64,000 nucleotides of DNA, taken from positions 124,001 to 188,000 of the forward strand of contig NZ_JAJOYS010000003.1 in assembly GCF_021166475.1 (NCBI RefSeq), written 5' to 3'. Position 1 is the stretch's first letter, and every line of letters begins with the position of its first letter. The stretch is from Pelagibacterium xiamenense. GTDB lineage: Bacteria; Pseudomonadota; Alphaproteobacteria; Rhizobiales; Devosiaceae. The position numbers and the translations under genes are program-made. Below, piece by piece: positions 8,958 to 16,740 of the stretch. Below the pieces are notes generated by a model. The model was not told where the DNA came from. It did no database searches and was given only the letters and a program-made list of their open reading frames with translations.

Positions 8958-9005
8958 ATGCAGGCATGCCACGACAGATACGATGCCGGGAGTGACGCAC
9001 AATGA
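8958..9005 (+). CDS. possible 15-aa leader ORF coupled to the ABM gene
   Basis: An ATG at 8958 preceded by GGAGA (8946-8950) opens a 15-codon frame (MQACHDRYDAGSDAQ) whose TGA overlaps the ATG of the monooxygenase gene at 9002 (ATGA). This is the usual geometry for translational coupling. The peptide has one Cys and is otherwise plain. It could be chance, since the downstream gene has its own weak GGGAG site. Confidence 0.35.
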   Translation: MQACHDRYDAGSDAQ

Positions 9006-9340
9006 TCGCAGTCATTTTTGAGGTTCAGCCGGCCCACGACCGCCTTAACGACTATCTGGACATCGCCGCCGATCTGAGGCCGCTGCTCGACGGCATCGAT
9101 GGTTTTCTCTCGATCGAGCGGTTCCAGAGTCTCGCCGATCCCACCCGCATCCTTTCGCTGTCTTTTTGGCGCGACGAAGAGGCGGTCGCGGCCTGGCGCA
9201 ATATGCCTGAGCACCGCACGGCCCAGCGGGCAGGGCGGGGTGGTATCTTCGCCGGTTACCGGTTACGCATCGCTCACGTCGTACGCGACTACGGCATGTT
9301 CGAGCGCGCCGAGACGCCGGAGGATAGTCGCGGCGTCTAG
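9002..9340 (+). CDS. antibiotic biosynthesis monooxygenase (ABM) domain protein
   Basis: This 112-aa protein is a single ferredoxin-like ABM domain (IAVIFEVQPA, GFLSIERFQS, SLSFWRDEEAVAAWR, motif order intact). Members include heme-degrading enzymes, quinol monooxygenases and stress proteins; nothing here fixes the substrate. It follows the DUF1127 gene and a possible coupled leader ORF, so ArsR, DUF1127 and ABM probably form one regulated unit. The stop codon overlaps the end of the convergent alaX gene by four bases. Confidence 0.82.
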   Translation: MIAVIFEVQPAHDRLNDYLDIAADLRPLLDGIDGFLSIERFQSLADPTRILSLSFWRDEEAVAAWRNMPEHRTAQRAGRGGIFAGYRLRIAHVVRDYGMFERAETPEDSRGV

Positions 9341-10056
9341 GCAAACAGCAAGCTGACGCGCCGGTTCTGCTTGCCCTTCTTTTCCACTTTGCCGATCGTG
9401 ACCGGGCCGATTTCTGCGGTCGACGCCACATGTGTCCCGCCGCAGGGTTGCAGGTCGATTGTCTCGTCGGGTGTTCCGATTCGAATGAGCCGCACACGTC
9501 CCTGACCTGCAGGAGGCTTGACTTTCATCGTCTTGACCATCCCCGGATTGGCCGCAAGCTGCGCGTCCGTGATCCACTCCGCCGCGATCGGATAATCCTC
9601 TTTTATCCAAGTGTTGAGCTGAGCTTCGAGCGCTTTGAGGTCCTCGGGCACCTCGGGCATGTCGAAATCGAGCCGCCCCTTGTCGGTGCCCACCGACCCA
9701 CCGGTGACAGGAAACGGGAACGCCACCGAAAGCAGATGCAATGCCGAATGCATCCGCATGAGCCTGTACCGTCGCTCCCAGTCGAGCGCCAGCACGACAG
9801 CGTCGCCCTGCCGTGGCAGGACGCCGTCGGCCAGATGCGCGATCTGTGTCTTGTCGCCGTCCGGGTGGATCGTCCCGGAGATCGCAAGGGTGGAGCCGTC
9901 CGGCAACCTCATCGTTCCGGTGTCGCCCGGCTGGCCACCCGAGGTCGCGTAGAAAACGGTGCGGTCGAGAACCACTCCATTTTCTGGCGTCGCCGAAACG
10001 ACCCGAGCGGGGGCCTCGCGCGCGTACGGATCGTCTCGAAAGAGGAACTCGGTCAT
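9337..10056 (-). CDS. alanyl-tRNA editing protein AlaX
   Basis: This 239-aa free-standing editing hydrolase clears Ser or Gly wrongly attached to tRNA-Ala. It has the glycine-rich motif ATSGGQPGDTG (37-47), and the zinc ligands HSALH (H103, H107) and CGGTH (C205, H209), which match the editing domain of alanyl-tRNA synthetase. The Gly-rich motif and length fit the AlaX-M type. It begins 12 bases after the cls stop codon on the minus strand, so it is probably cotranscribed with cysK and cls. Confidence 0.9.
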   Translation of the reverse strand: MTEFLFRDDPYAREAPARVVSATPENGVVLDRTVFYATSGGQPGDTGTMRLPDGSTLAISGTIHPDGDKTQIAHLADGVLPRQGDAVVLALDWERRYRLMRMHSALHLLSVAFPFPVTGGSVGTDKGRLDFDMPEVPEDLKALEAQLNTWIKEDYPIAAEWITDAQLAANPGMVKTMKVKPPAGQGRVRLIRIGTPDETIDLQPCGGTHVASTAEIGPVTIGKVEKKGKQNRRVSLLFA

Positions 10057-10068
10057 GGCCAGCCTCGC

Positions 10069-11508
10069 TCAAAGAATTGGAGATAGTAGCCGCGCGCCCT
10101 GGCACGCCAGTCGGAAAAAGAAATTGCGCTGCCGCAGATGCTGCTCGGTCGTAAGAACGGACTCTTCAAAGTCCGTCTCCAGCATCTGTTCGACGCTTCG
10201 GACCATGTCCTGTCCGGTGAACCAGAGTGTGACTTCGAAATTGATATTGAACGAACGGTAGTCGAAGTTCACGGTCCCGACGCCGGCAATCTCATCGTCG
10301 CACAGAATGACCTTCTGATGCAGGAATCCACCCGCATATCTATAGACCTTGATCCCGTGCGCGACCATCTGATCGGCATGCGAATAGCTCGCCAGCCACA
10401 CGAGCAGATGATCCGCCTTCTCCGGGAGCAGAATGCGCACCTCGACCCCGCGCATCGCAGCGGCGAAAAGCGCGGTCTGCATTTCGATCCCCGGCACGAA
10501 ATAGGGGCTTACGATCCATAGCCGCTTGCGCGCCCGGGACAGCACTTCGGAGAACGCGATCGAACAGTCCTCGAGTGTGTCGGCCGGACCCGTCGGCATT
10601 ACGAGAATCGGCTCGTCCCCCGGCGTCGGAATTTCTTTGGGGAACTGCAGCGGCAGCTCCGACCCAGTCGCCCAGTGCCAATCCTCCATGAATACGAGTG
10701 CGCACGCGAGCGCTGCCGGCCCCGAGACATGCACATGCGTATCCCGCCAGCGCCCGAACCTGGGGTCGAGGCCGAGATATTCGTTGCCGACATTGTGCCC
10801 GCCGATCCAGGCTTCCTTGCCGTCGACAACGACGCACTTGCGATGATTACGGTAGTTGATCCGGGCGGGGCCGTAGAACCGAAGGAACGGATGCCGGTGA
10901 TTGAACGAAAAGACGGCAATCCCGGCATCGCGAAGCCTTTGCTTGTAGCGCGCGGGAAGCTGATAGCTTCCCGCGTCGTCGTAAAGCACGTACACCTTGA
11001 CGCCCGCCTCGGCGCGCGCGATCAGCGCGTCGGCGAACCGCTGCCCAAGACTGTCGTCGCGGATAATATAGAACTGCACGAGAATGTAGGTCTCGGCGCG
11101 CGCTATCCCGTCGAAAATCGACGCGAAGGTTTCGTCTCCGTCAACGAGCAGGTTCGCTGCATTGCCGAACAGAAACGGAAGCTCGGCCACGTTGGTGAGG
11201 ACCGGCCAGTCGCTACCCGTACTCCTGTCGACGATGCGCAATTCCTGCGAGCGCGCCGGCCGCCACCCGCGGCCCGAATGCGTCTGGGTTTCCGCATAAT
11301 CGTCGAAAAGTTTCCAGCCGAAGACCAGGTAGACGAACGTTGTCGGGAAAGGCAGCAGGGCCAGCGACAACAGCCACGCGATCGTCCCCTGAGATGTACG
11401 CGAATTCATGATTTCGCGCACGGCGCAGATCAGGGCGAGGCCGTAATTGGCGATATACAGCGTCGCAATGAAGCTGAAATTATCGAGAAACGCGCGTCCT
11501 AGATCCAC
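10069..11508 (-). CDS. cls: cardiolipin synthase (phospholipase D type)
   Basis: This 479-aa inner-membrane enzyme condenses phosphatidylglycerol to cardiolipin. Two N-terminal membrane helices (about 5-30 and 38-62, with the PLDNT segment) precede two phospholipase D domains carrying intact HKD motifs, HRKCVVVDG in the first half and HQKVILCDD in the second. The start is GTG at 11508, 12 bases after the cysK stop codon. The close spacing puts cls in the middle of a cysK-cls-alaX unit. Length is normal for the family. Confidence 0.93.
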   Translation of the reverse strand: MDLGRAFLDNFSFIATLYIANYGLALICAVREIMNSRTSQGTIAWLLSLALLPFPTTFVYLVFGWKLFDDYAETQTHSGRGWRPARSQELRIVDRSTGSDWPVLTNVAELPFLFGNAANLLVDGDETFASIFDGIARAETYILVQFYIIRDDSLGQRFADALIARAEAGVKVYVLYDDAGSYQLPARYKQRLRDAGIAVFSFNHRHPFLRFYGPARINYRNHRKCVVVDGKEAWIGGHNVGNEYLGLDPRFGRWRDTHVHVSGPAALACALVFMEDWHWATGSELPLQFPKEIPTPGDEPILVMPTGPADTLEDCSIAFSEVLSRARKRLWIVSPYFVPGIEMQTALFAAAMRGVEVRILLPEKADHLLVWLASYSHADQMVAHGIKVYRYAGGFLHQKVILCDDEIAGVGTVNFDYRSFNINFEVTLWFTGQDMVRSVEQMLETDFEESVLTTEQHLRQRNFFFRLACQGARLLSPIL

Positions 11509-11520
11509 GACTACCCGATC

Positions 11521-12567
11521 TTATTCTTCGCGCTCCATGACCGCGCCGACATCGACGCTCGGAGCCGCCTCGAGCCATTCGGGCACCGGCAGGTCCTTGC
11601 CGCGCAGGAAGCCGGGATTGAAGAGCTTGGACTGATAGCGGTTGCCATAATCGCACAACATGGTGACGATCGTCTTGCCTGGTCCCATCTCCCGCGCCAT
11701 TCGGACGGCGCCCGCGATATTGATGGCCGATGAACCGCCCAGGCACAACCCTTCTTCTTCGATCAGGTCGAAGATGTAGGGCAGGGCCTCTTTGTCGGAA
11801 ATCTGATGGGCCTGATCCACCTCGAGATCGGTGAGATTGGCTGTGATCCGGCCCTGTCCGATGCCTTCGGTAATCGATGAGCCGGAGGATTTGAGCTCGC
11901 CCGTCGTATAATAGCTGTAGAGCGCGGCGCCCTCGGGATCGGCGATCCCGATCTGGATATTCTTGTTCCGCTCTTTGAGCGCGATCGCCACACCGCCGAG
12001 CGTTCCACCCGAGCCCACAGCACAGATGAACCCGTCGACCTTGCCGCCGGTCTGCTCGAAAATTTCCGGACCCGTCGTTTCGACGTGCGCCTGCCGGTTG
12101 ACGACATTGTCGAACTGGTTGGCCCACACGGCGCCTCCGGGTAATTCGCCTGCGAGCTTCTCTGCAAGCCTGCCGGAAACCTTCACGTAATTGTTGGGGT
12201 TCCGGTACGGCTTGGCGGGCACCTCGATCAGTTCCGCTCCGGCGAGCCTGATCGCGTCCTTTTTTTCCTGACTCTGCGTCTCGGGGATGACGATAACGGT
12301 TTTGAACCCCAGGGCATTGCCAACAAGCGCCAGCCCGATCCCGGTGTTGCCCGCCGTACCCTCGACGATGGTGCCGCCCGGCCCGAGCGCCCCACGCGCG
12401 ATCGCGTCGCGGATGATATAAAGCGCGGCCCGGTCTTTGACCGACTGTCCGGGGTTGAGGAATTCGGCCTTGCCCCAGATCTCGCATCCCGTTGCATCGG
12501 AAGCTTTGTTGAGCCGGATCAACGGCGTATTGCCGATAGCAGCGGTGATGTCGGAATATCGGTTCAT
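11521..12567 (-). CDS. cysK: cysteine synthase A (O-acetylserine sulfhydrylase)
   Basis: This 348-aa PLP enzyme makes cysteine from O-acetylserine and sulfide. The PLP lysine is K44 in NPGQSVKDRAA, followed by the phosphate-binding GTAGNTGIGLA and a later VGSGGTLGG loop. The frame is open far upstream (to 12978), but the conserved N-terminus MNRYSDITAAIGNTP starts at the ATG at 12567. It is a little longer than E. coli CysK because of a C-terminal extension common in rhizobial forms. The gene is divergent from cysD, so both arms of cysteine synthesis from sulfate share one 414-base intergenic region. Confidence 0.93.
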   Translation of the reverse strand: MNRYSDITAAIGNTPLIRLNKASDATGCEIWGKAEFLNPGQSVKDRAALYIIRDAIARGALGPGGTIVEGTAGNTGIGLALVGNALGFKTVIVIPETQSQEKKDAIRLAGAELIEVPAKPYRNPNNYVKVSGRLAEKLAGELPGGAVWANQFDNVVNRQAHVETTGPEIFEQTGGKVDGFICAVGSGGTLGGVAIALKERNKNIQIGIADPEGAALYSYYTTGELKSSGSSITEGIGQGRITANLTDLEVDQAHQISDKEALPYIFDLIEEEGLCLGGSSAINIAGAVRMAREMGPGKTIVTMLCDYGNRYQSKLFNPGFLRGKDLPVPEWLEAAPSVDVGAVMEREE

Positions 12568-12851
12568 GGCGGGACTATGATGTTTCGTGTTCGTGGTTGC
12601 CAGAGAGTAGTGTCGGCCCAACCGGGCGGCAAGCCATAACCGGTTCATACGCCAAGGCATTTCCTCTCCCGGGCGAATGGCGCAACGCCGTGCCGCATTC
12701 GGCAAAAAGCACAGAACCCAATGCTCAAGGTTGAGGCGGCGCGCCCATTGCGGAGCCTGTGACAGGGGTCTCCTAAGGCTTGAAAAACTTTTCTCCCCGA
12801 GTGCGGGCGCGCCGTACCGCTTGGCGCGGAAACCGGATCGTGCGGAATAGG

Positions 12852-12880
12852 TTGACTGGCCTTTTCCGCTCGGCGAAATC
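12852..12880 (+). promoter_or_regulatory. candidate sigma-70 promoter for cysD
   Basis: TTGACT (12852-12857), a 17-base spacer and GAAATC (12875-12880) form a good -35 and a modest -10 box. Transcription would start near 12887, just before the ribosome-binding site of the short ORF at 12904. An alternative pair, TTGTTT and TATCTC, lies at 12918-12946 inside that ORF. Confidence 0.4.
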
Positions 12881-12903
12881 GCGTCGTTGTCGGAGGGGGC
12901 GTC

Positions 12904-12969
12904 ATGCCAAAACCTCCTTGTTTGCTGAGGATTGGGGGCGTATCTCCCTTTGCTCAGCGATGCTTCTAA
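12904..12969 (+). CDS. possible 21-aa upstream ORF ahead of cysD
   Basis: The ATG at 12904 is preceded by GGAGGGGG (12892-12899), one of the strongest ribosome-binding sites in the window. It opens a 21-codon frame, MPKPPCLLRIGG...QRCF, ending 12 bases before cysD. It contains two Cys codons (residues 6 and 20), which is suggestive beside sulfate-assimilation genes, but they are not adjacent as in classic cysteine attenuators. Translation could govern access to the cysD start. I regard it as a candidate regulatory leader. Confidence 0.4.
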   Translation: MPKPPCLLRIGGVSPFAQRCF

Positions 12970-12981
12970 CCAGGACATGCA

Positions 12982-13899
12982 ATGTCAGCCCCAGTTCCTC
13001 CGCGTCTTTCGCACCTTCAGCGCCTCGAATCCGAGAGCATAGAGATATTCCGTGAGGTTGCTGCGAGTTTCGAGCGGCCTGTGATGATGTATTCGATCGG
13101 CAAGGATTCGAGCGTTCTGCTGCATTTGGCGCGCAAGGCGTTTTATCCTTCGCGCATTCCGTTTCCGCTACTGCACATCGACACGACCTGGAAGTTTCGC
13201 GAAATGATCGCCTTCCGCGACCGGATGGCGGAGGAGTATGGGTTCGAGTTGCGCGTGCACACAAATGCCGAAGGGGTGGCCAACAACATCAACCCGTTCG
13301 ACCACGGCTCGGCACGCTATACCGACATCATGAAGACGCAGGCGCTGCGTCAGGCGCTGGCGGCAGGACAGTACGACGCGGCCATCGGCGGGGCGCGGCG
13401 CGACGAGGAGAAGTCGCGCGCCAAGGAGCGTGTGTTCTCGCACCGCAACGCCAATTTCGCCTGGGACCCCAAGAACCAGCGCCCCGAGCTCTGGCGTGTC
13501 TACAACACCCGGCTCAACCCTGGCGAGTCGATGCGCGTGTTCCCGCTCTCGAACTGGACCGAGCTCGACATCTGGACCTATATCTACGCCGAGGATATCC
13601 CCATCGTGCCGCTCTACTTTGCGCGTCCGCGCCCGGTGGTCGAGCGTTCGGGCACGCTGATCATGGTCGACGACGACCGCTTCCGCCTCGCCGACGGGGA
13701 AACCCCGCGCGAGGAGGTGGTGCGCTTCAGGACGCTGGGTTGCTATCCTTTGACCGGCGCCATTCCCTCTCAGGCGGCGACGCTGCCCGAGATCATCATG
13801 GAAATGCAGGCCTCGCGTACCTCCGAACGCGAAGGGCGGCTGATCGACAGCGACCAGGTCGGCTCGATGGAAAAGAAGAAACAGGAAGGGTACTTCTGA
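12982..13899 (+). CDS. cysD: sulfate adenylyltransferase subunit 2
   Basis: This is the catalytic small subunit of ATP sulfurylase, 305 aa, forming adenosine phosphosulfate (APS) from ATP and sulfate with CysN. The PP-loop nucleotide-binding motif SIGKDSS is at 38-44, and the family blocks [10 protein letters not shown] and [18 protein letters not shown] are present. Its TGA overlaps the cysNC ATG (ATGA at 13899), showing translational coupling. It is divergent from cysK, linking sulfate activation with cysteine synthesis. Confidence 0.95.
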   Translation: MSAPVPPRLSHLQRLESESIEIFREVAASFERPVMMYSIGKDSSVLLHLARKAFYPSRIPFPLLHIDTTWKFREMIAFRDRMAEEYGFELRVHTNAEGVANNINPFDHGSARYTDIMKTQALRQALAAGQYDAAIGGARRDEEKSRAKERVFSHRNANFAWDPKNQRPELWRVYNTRLNPGESMRVFPLSNWTELDIWTYIYAEDIPIVPLYFARPRPVVERSGTLIMVDDDRFRLADGETPREEVVRFRTLGCYPLTGAIPSQAATLPEIIMEMQASRTSEREGRLIDSDQVGSMEKKKQEGYF

Positions 13900-15791
13900 T
13901 GACCCAGTTGGCCCCCCAGGCGACCGCCGACACCGATATCGAACTCTGGCTGGCCCAGCAGACCGAGAAATCTCTACTGCGCTTTCTAACCTGCGGCAGT
14001 GTCGACGACGGCAAATCGACGCTCATTGGTCGGCTGCTCTACGACAGCCAGCTCATTCTCGACGACCAACTCGCGAGTTTGAAGAAGGAAAGCCACAACC
14101 GCCACGTCGGCGACGAGGGCATCGACTTCTCGCTGCTCGTGGATGGGCTCGTGGCCGAGCGTGAGCAGGGCATCACCATCGACGTCGCCTACCGCTTCTT
14201 TTCCACCGACAAGCGCAAGTTCATCGTCGCCGACACCCCCGGCCACGAACAGTACACCCGCAACATGGCCACCGGCGCCTCCAACGCCGACCTGGCGCTG
14301 CTGCTGATCGACGCGCGCAAGGGCATCCTCACCCAGACCAAACGCCACAGCTTCATCCTCTCGCTCATCGGGGTTAAGCACGTAGTGCTGGTGGTCAACA
14401 AGATCGACCTCGTCGGCTACGACAAGGCCACCTTCGAAGCCATTGAGGCCGAATACAGGCAATTCGCCCGGGACCTCGGCTTCGAGAGCTTCAAGGCGAT
14501 CCCGGTGTCGGCGCTCAAGGGCGACAACATCGTCGCCAATTCGCCACGCACACCATGGTACGCCGATACCCCGCTGCTGCCTTATCTTGAGGCGATCCAG
14601 GTCGATAAAGACCGGAGCGAAGCTCCGTTCCGTTTCCCCGTGCAGTGGGTCAACCGCCCCGATCTCGATTTCCGCGGCTTTTCGGGCACGGTGGCCGCGG
14701 GTACGGTCAAAGTCGGCGACGACGTGCTGGTTGCCGCGTCGAAAAAGCCCGCCAAGGTCAAAGAGATCGTCACAATGGACGGCAAGCTTGACCGTGCCAT
14801 CGCCGGGCAGGCGGTGACCCTGGTGCTCGACCGCGAGATCGACATCTCGCGTGGCGACGTCTTGAGTCATCCGGGCGAGACGCCGGACTATTCCAACCAG
14901 TTCCAGGCCGAGCTTGTATGGATGGCAGAGGAGCCAGCCTATCCCGGGCGCTCCTATCTCTTGAAGCTGGGTAGCCAGCTGGTGCCCGCGACGATCACCG
15001 ACCTCAAGCACCGCACCAACGTCAACACGCTCGAAAAGAGTGCCGCCAAGAGCCTCGAGCTCAACGCGGTCGGCACCGTGACACTGGCTACCGACCGCCC
15101 CGTCGCCTTCGATCCCTATGGTGAGAACGGCGCGACCGGTGGCTTCATCCTCATCGACCGGATCTCCAATACTACGCTTGGTGCCGGCACCATCGCCTTC
15201 GGGCTGCGCCGGGCGCACAACCTTTCCTACCAGGCCTTCGACGTCAATCGCGACGTCCGCGCGCAGATGAAGGGGCAGACCCCGCGCATTGTATGGTTCA
15301 CCGGGCTCTCGGGCTCGGGCAAGTCGACCGTCGCCAACCTTCTTGAAAAACGCATCACCGCCGAGGGCAAGCACGCTTATATCCTCGACGGCGATAACGT
15401 CCGGCACGGTCTCAACAAGGATCTGGGTTTCACCGACGCGGCGCGGGTGGAGAATATCCGCCGGGTCGCCGAGGTGGCGCGGCTGATGGCCGATGCCGGC
15501 CTGATCGTTTTGGTCTCGTTCATCTCGCCGTTCAAGAACGAACGCCGCATGGCGCGCGAGATTGCAGGCGACATCGATTTCATCGAGGCCTATGTCGACA
15601 CCCCGCTGGCGGTCTGCGAACAGCGCGACCCCAAGGGGCTCTACGCCCGGGCGAGGAGCGGCGAGATCAAGAACTTCACCGGCATCGACAGCCCCTTCGA
15701 AGCCCCCGAACGCGCCGACATCACCCTCAAGGGTGCCGATGAAACCCCCGAACAGATGGCCGAAGCCCTCTACGCAAAAATCTTCGGGTAG
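13899..15791 (+). CDS. cysNC: bifunctional sulfate adenylyltransferase subunit 1 / adenylylsulfate kinase
   Basis: This 630-aa fusion has two activities: the GTPase subunit of ATP sulfurylase and APS kinase, which makes PAPS. The EF-Tu-like GTPase half has G1 GSVDDGKS (33-40), DTPGHEQ and NKIDLVG. After the two beta-barrel domains, the APS kinase starts near residue 460 with P-loop GLSGSGKS at 469-476 and DGDNVRHGLN. The frame is open from 13740, but the ATG at 13899, overlapping the cysD stop, begins the conserved protein. The same fusion (NodQ type) occurs in rhizobia. The kinase domain implies that PAPS is needed, for reduction or for sulfation. Confidence 0.95.
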   Translation: MTQLAPQATADTDIELWLAQQTEKSLLRFLTCGSVDDGKSTLIGRLLYDSQLILDDQLASLKKESHNRHVGDEGIDFSLLVDGLVAEREQGITIDVAYRFFSTDKRKFIVADTPGHEQYTRNMATGASNADLALLLIDARKGILTQTKRHSFILSLIGVKHVVLVVNKIDLVGYDKATFEAIEAEYRQFARDLGFESFKAIPVSALKGDNIVANSPRTPWYADTPLLPYLEAIQVDKDRSEAPFRFPVQWVNRPDLDFRGFSGTVAAGTVKVGDDVLVAASKKPAKVKEIVTMDGKLDRAIAGQAVTLVLDREIDISRGDVLSHPGETPDYSNQFQAELVWMAEEPAYPGRSYLLKLGSQLVPATITDLKHRTNVNTLEKSAAKSLELNAVGTVTLATDRPVAFDPYGENGATGGFILIDRISNTTLGAGTIAFGLRRAHNLSYQAFDVNRDVRAQMKGQTPRIVWFTGLSGSGKSTVANLLEKRITAEGKHAYILDGDNVRHGLNKDLGFTDAARVENIRRVAEVARLMADAGLIVLVSFISPFKNERRMAREIAGDIDFIEAYVDTPLAVCEQRDPKGLYARARSGEIKNFTGIDSPFEAPERADITLKGADETPEQMAEALYAKIFG

Positions 15792-15796
15792 GGGAC

Positions 15797-16162
15797 CTAG
15801 CCGAAGAGGTCGAGCGTGCGCTCGGCCTCTGGTTTGGGTTTGGCTCTGGGTGCCTTCGGCACGGGTCGTTCGTCAGGCGGCTTGGCGGCTTCAGGGAGCG
15901 CAGGAGGGCTGGGCCGATAGCGCAGCACCCAGTCGACGACGGAGGCAAGTCCCTCGGCTTTAAGCGTATAGAACCGCCTCTGTTTGTCCGCGCGCACCGC
16001 TACGAGCCCGGCATCGCGGAGCACCTTGAGGTGCTGCGAAATCGCGGGCTGGCTCACATTCGGAAACGCGGCAACAAAGGCGCCCGCCGGGTACTCCCCC
16101 TGACGCATCATGTCGAGCATTGCACGACGGGTCGGATCGGCAATAACGGCAAAAATATCCAT
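15797..16162 (-). CDS. ArsR-family transcriptional regulator
   Basis: This 121-aa winged-helix repressor resembles the SdpR/ArsR group that pairs with SRPBCC genes. The HTH covers residues 1-80 (IADPTRRAMLDMM, VSQPAISQHLKVLRDAGLV), and the tail is rich in Pro, Lys and Ala. No metal-binding Cys pair is visible, so it is not a classic arsenic sensor. It lies 77 bases after the SRPBCC gene on the same strand, and ends 5 bases from the convergent cysNC stop codon. Confidence 0.88.
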   Translation of the reverse strand: MDIFAVIADPTRRAMLDMMRQGEYPAGAFVAAFPNVSQPAISQHLKVLRDAGLVAVRADKQRRFYTLKAEGLASVVDWVLRYRPSPPALPEAAKPPDERPVPKAPRAKPKPEAERTLDLFG

Positions 16163-16239
16163 AAGAAGCGCTTTATATAAGCGCCGTTCAAAGGCAAGCG
16201 GGTACGATGCCGGACCCTCGCTTTACTGTGGATAGCCCG

Positions 16240-16677
16240 CTACTCGAGGAGCTCGGCGAGTTCGCCGATAGCCGCATCCCAGGCTTCGATGGAAAATATC
16301 CGGGACTCCGCATCCTTGTGCGCCTCGGCCTCTTCGGTGAGCGTGATCTCGGTCCGGCCTTCGCCAATATCCTTGAAAACAACAGTCAGCACCGACTGCT
16401 CGATGTCTTCGTTCTCGCCCTGGTAGTGCCAGCGTTCGACGAGCTTGGATTCGGGCTCGTAGACGAGCACTGTTCCACTCACCACATGCACCGCCTCGGG
16501 ATCGTCGGCATCCACCGTTTCGAACCGGAAGGCGCCGCCCTCGAACGGCTCGAAGCTCACCTTTTCCGCTTGCCACTGCTCAAGCAGGGCAGGGTCGGTC
16601 CACGCGGCGAACAGCTCTTCGGCCGGCACGTCGATCGTCCGCGTGAGGGTAATGCTGGTTTCAGAATCCGTGTCCAT
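16240..16677 (-). CDS. SRPBCC (AHSA1-like) domain protein
   Basis: This 145-aa protein is a single START/SRPBCC-fold domain of the Aha1-C-terminal type (TRTIDVPAEELFAAWTDPALLEQW at the N-terminus, ITLTEEAE near the C-terminus). Such proteins bind small hydrophobic ligands; no specific ligand can be named. The frame extends to 16719, but GGAG about 11 bases before the ATG at 16677 and family alignment favour 16677. Pairing with the adjacent ArsR regulator is common in bacteria and suggests the two are coexpressed. Confidence 0.82.
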   Translation of the reverse strand: MDTDSETSITLTRTIDVPAEELFAAWTDPALLEQWQAEKVSFEPFEGGAFRFETVDADDPEAVHVVSGTVLVYEPESKLVERWHYQGENEDIEQSVLTVVFKDIGEGRTEITLTEEAEAHKDAESRIFSIEAWDAAIGELAELLE

Positions 16678-16740
16678 GAGCAGGCGTTCTCCAACTTCAC
16701 CGTTCCCTATTGCCCGCATGGGTGCTGGTCAAGCGGCAGC

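Larger units (their letters stand above)
12568..12981. other. intergenic region between cysK and cysD
   Basis: This 414-base divergent region should hold the promoters of cysK (minus) and cysDNC (plus). On the plus strand I see a promoter-like pair at 12852-12880 and a short ORF with a strong ribosome-binding site at 12904-12969, both listed separately. I find no known riboswitch signature and no clear operator. No other gene is supported. Confidence 0.6.

Noticed and set aside
13986-15407. A 473-codon minus-strand frame opposite cysNC
   Set aside because: Antisense shadow; cysNC itself is fully conserved along this stretch.
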